A stretch of 6,873 nt of DNA from an uncultured Pseudomonadota bacterium (lineage in GTDB: Bacteria; Pseudomonadota; Alphaproteobacteria; Rs-D84). A program made the translations under genes and the position numbers. Positions within the stretch are counted from its first letter, which is position 1, and the number at the start of each line of letters is the position of its first letter. Shown here in pieces: positions 6,457 through 6,873 of this stretch. The notes below the pieces were generated by a model. The model was not told where the DNA came from. It saw only the letters and a list, made by a program, of their open reading frames with translations, and searched no databases. The stretch spans positions 1 to 6,873 of the forward strand of contig CACYQE010000042.1 of the NCBI GenBank assembly GCA_902776515.1, read 5' to 3'.

Positions 6457-6519
6457 CGTCATACCGGCCCTTCTTCTTCGTCATACCGGCCCTTCTTCTT
6501 CGTCATACCGGCCCTTCTT
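6457..6519 (+). repeat. Tandem 22-bp repeats (CGTCATACCGGC + CCTTCTTCTT)
   Basis: Units start at 6457, 6479 and 6501 (lengths 22, 22 and 19). Each has the 12-mer CGTCATACCGGC followed by a pyrimidine tail, and they lead into the hairpin copy at 6520. They are half-palindromes without their partner arm. A similar half-site with a CCCTTCTT tail occurs at 34-53 on the minus strand. Confidence 0.85.
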
Positions 6520-6687
6520 CGTCATACCGGCGAAAGCCGGTATCCCGTTGCAACCGCCCGAGAACAATCCGCGACAAAGTCTGACGAGACCCCGGCCCTT
6601 CTTCTTCGTCATACCGGCGAAAGCCGGTATCCCGTTGCAACCGCCCGAGAACAATCCGCGACAGAGCCTGACGAGACCCCGGCCTAC
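6514..6687 (+). repeat. 87-bp tandem duplication carrying GAAA-loop hairpins
   Basis: Bases 6514-6597 and 6601-6684 are identical at 82 of 84 positions (differences at 6577/6664 and 6580/6667, both transitions), with a period of 87. Each copy holds an 8-bp stem ATACCGGC/GCCGGTAT closed by a GAAA tetraloop (6524-6543 and 6611-6630), then a spacer including the self-complementary GTTGCAAC, then CTGACGAGACCCCGGC. Only the second copy completes the following CC/GG hairpin. Confidence 0.9.
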
Positions 6688-6695
6688 GCCGGGGT
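6676..6695. repeat. CC/GG variant hairpin of the palindromic repeat
   Basis: ACCCCGGC and GCCGGGGT form a perfect 8-bp stem with loop CTAC. The flanks CTGACGAG and GACG are identical to those of the left-edge hairpin at 10-29, whose stem instead carries TA/TA at the variable positions. The two arms have thus changed together. Confidence 0.85.
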
Positions 6696-6733
6696 GACGT
6701 AAAAGGAAGCCGGGGTGACGATTCACTAACCAC

Positions 6734-6769
6734 AAAAAAAGCACCCCCGGATGGGATCACCCAGGGGCT
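6734..6769 (-). terminator. Rho-independent terminator of the gene entering from the right
   Basis: On the minus strand AGCCCC, TGGG, loop TGAT, CCCA and GGGG(GT)GCT fold into a GC-rich hairpin with small internal loops, followed by seven Ts (6734-6740). It lies 25 nt beyond the stop codon at 6795. The T-tract merges with the TTTGTGG end of the repeat element. Confidence 0.75.
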
Positions 6770-6794
6770 GTTGGTATTAAACACAACAAAACTG

Positions 6795-6872
6795 TTATTC
6801 GTCACCAACCTGGGCAATACGAACCCATTGATTGTTAACCATTGCACATGGTGCATCAGCCGTACAAGTACC
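6795..6872 (-). CDS. C-terminal end of an unidentified gene (partial)
   Basis: The minus-strand frame entering from the right edge reads 25 residues, starting GTCTADAPCAMVNNQW, and ends VRIAQVGDE with a TAA stop. It is followed at a normal distance by a strong terminator, which is the main evidence that this is the true frame. Two cysteines lie six residues apart. The fragment is too short to assign a family; a secreted or pilin-like protein with a disulfide is possible but unsupported. The other minus-strand frame here runs on through the repeats and is probably spurious. Confidence 0.6.
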   Translation of the reverse strand, partial: GTCTADAPCAMVNNQWVRIAQVGDE

Positions 6873-6873
6873 G

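Larger units (their letters stand above)
6441..6736. repeat. Composite palindromic repeat bounded by 28-bp inverted repeats
   Basis: Left end 6441-6468 and the reverse complement of right end 6709-6736 match at 25 of 28 positions: TTTGTGGTTAGTGAA, then one mismatch, CGTCA, a TA/CC difference, then CCGGC. Inside lie a tandem 12-mer array, two GAAA-loop hairpins within an 87-bp duplication, and a CC/GG hairpin at 6676-6695. It fills the space between two convergent genes (ends at 6423 and 6795) and has no credible coding capacity. It resembles a MITE- or REP-like non-autonomous element; no transposase and no clear target duplication are visible. Confidence 0.75.

Noticed and set aside
6457..6630. 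Regularly spaced repeats resembling a CRISPR array
   Set aside because: The intervals between 12-mers are themselves repeats (CTTCTT tails), not unique spacers; unit sizes are about 20 bp, and no cas genes are nearby.
6430..6856. Open frames through the right-hand repeats on both strands
   Set aside because: The translations merely repeat the palindrome (for example IPAFAGMTKK and HTGESRYP). They lack ribosome binding sites and come from repeat DNA without stops.

Overview
The window looks like a moderately AT-rich bacterial chromosome segment. Its FabF, ACP, LepA, RbfA and YqaA-type membrane protein resemble proteobacterial families, and the best guess is an alphaproteobacterium of a host-associated or otherwise reduced lineage. 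That placement is inferred from protein style only, because no rRNA or other firm taxonomic marker is present.

Layout. A minus-strand block runs from about 5772 down to 111: rbfA, lepA (GTG start, 4 bp after rbfA), a small Cys-containing unknown protein, a degenerate tyrosine-recombinase-family protein, acpP (own TTGACA-type promoter), a 10-bp-stem terminator/attenuator, fabF, and a second small Cys-rich unknown protein 1 bp after fabF. Diverging from rbfA is a plus-strand YqaA/DedA-like membrane protein (5851-6423). The two share a 78-bp intergenic region holding a perfectly symmetric promoter-like inverted repeat. A further minus-strand gene enters from the right edge; only its last 25 codons and its terminator are visible.

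Both ends of the window (1-115 and 6412-6740) carry the same dispersed repeat system. A heptamer tract (consensus DTTAGTG) sits at or just beyond the gene ends, followed by arrays of a 12-mer CGTCA(TA or CC)CCGGC. Some 12-mers pair into 8-bp-stem, 4-nt-loop hairpins whose variable base pairs covary. The right-hand copy is a 296-bp composite bounded by imperfect 28-bp inverted repeats and contains an 87-bp tandem duplication.

How the genes fit together. rbfA and lepA are both ribosome-linked and probably co-transcribed with the two genes after them. acpP and fabF form the fatty-acid pair: ACP is the carrier and FabF the elongating condensing enzyme. The terminator between them would give more ACP than FabF. 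The standout item is the integrase-family protein. It keeps the arm-binding, core-binding and catalytic-domain scaffold but has lost every recognisable catalytic residue, and it sits as an intact reading frame among housekeeping genes. This suggests a domesticated DNA-binding protein rather than an active recombinase.
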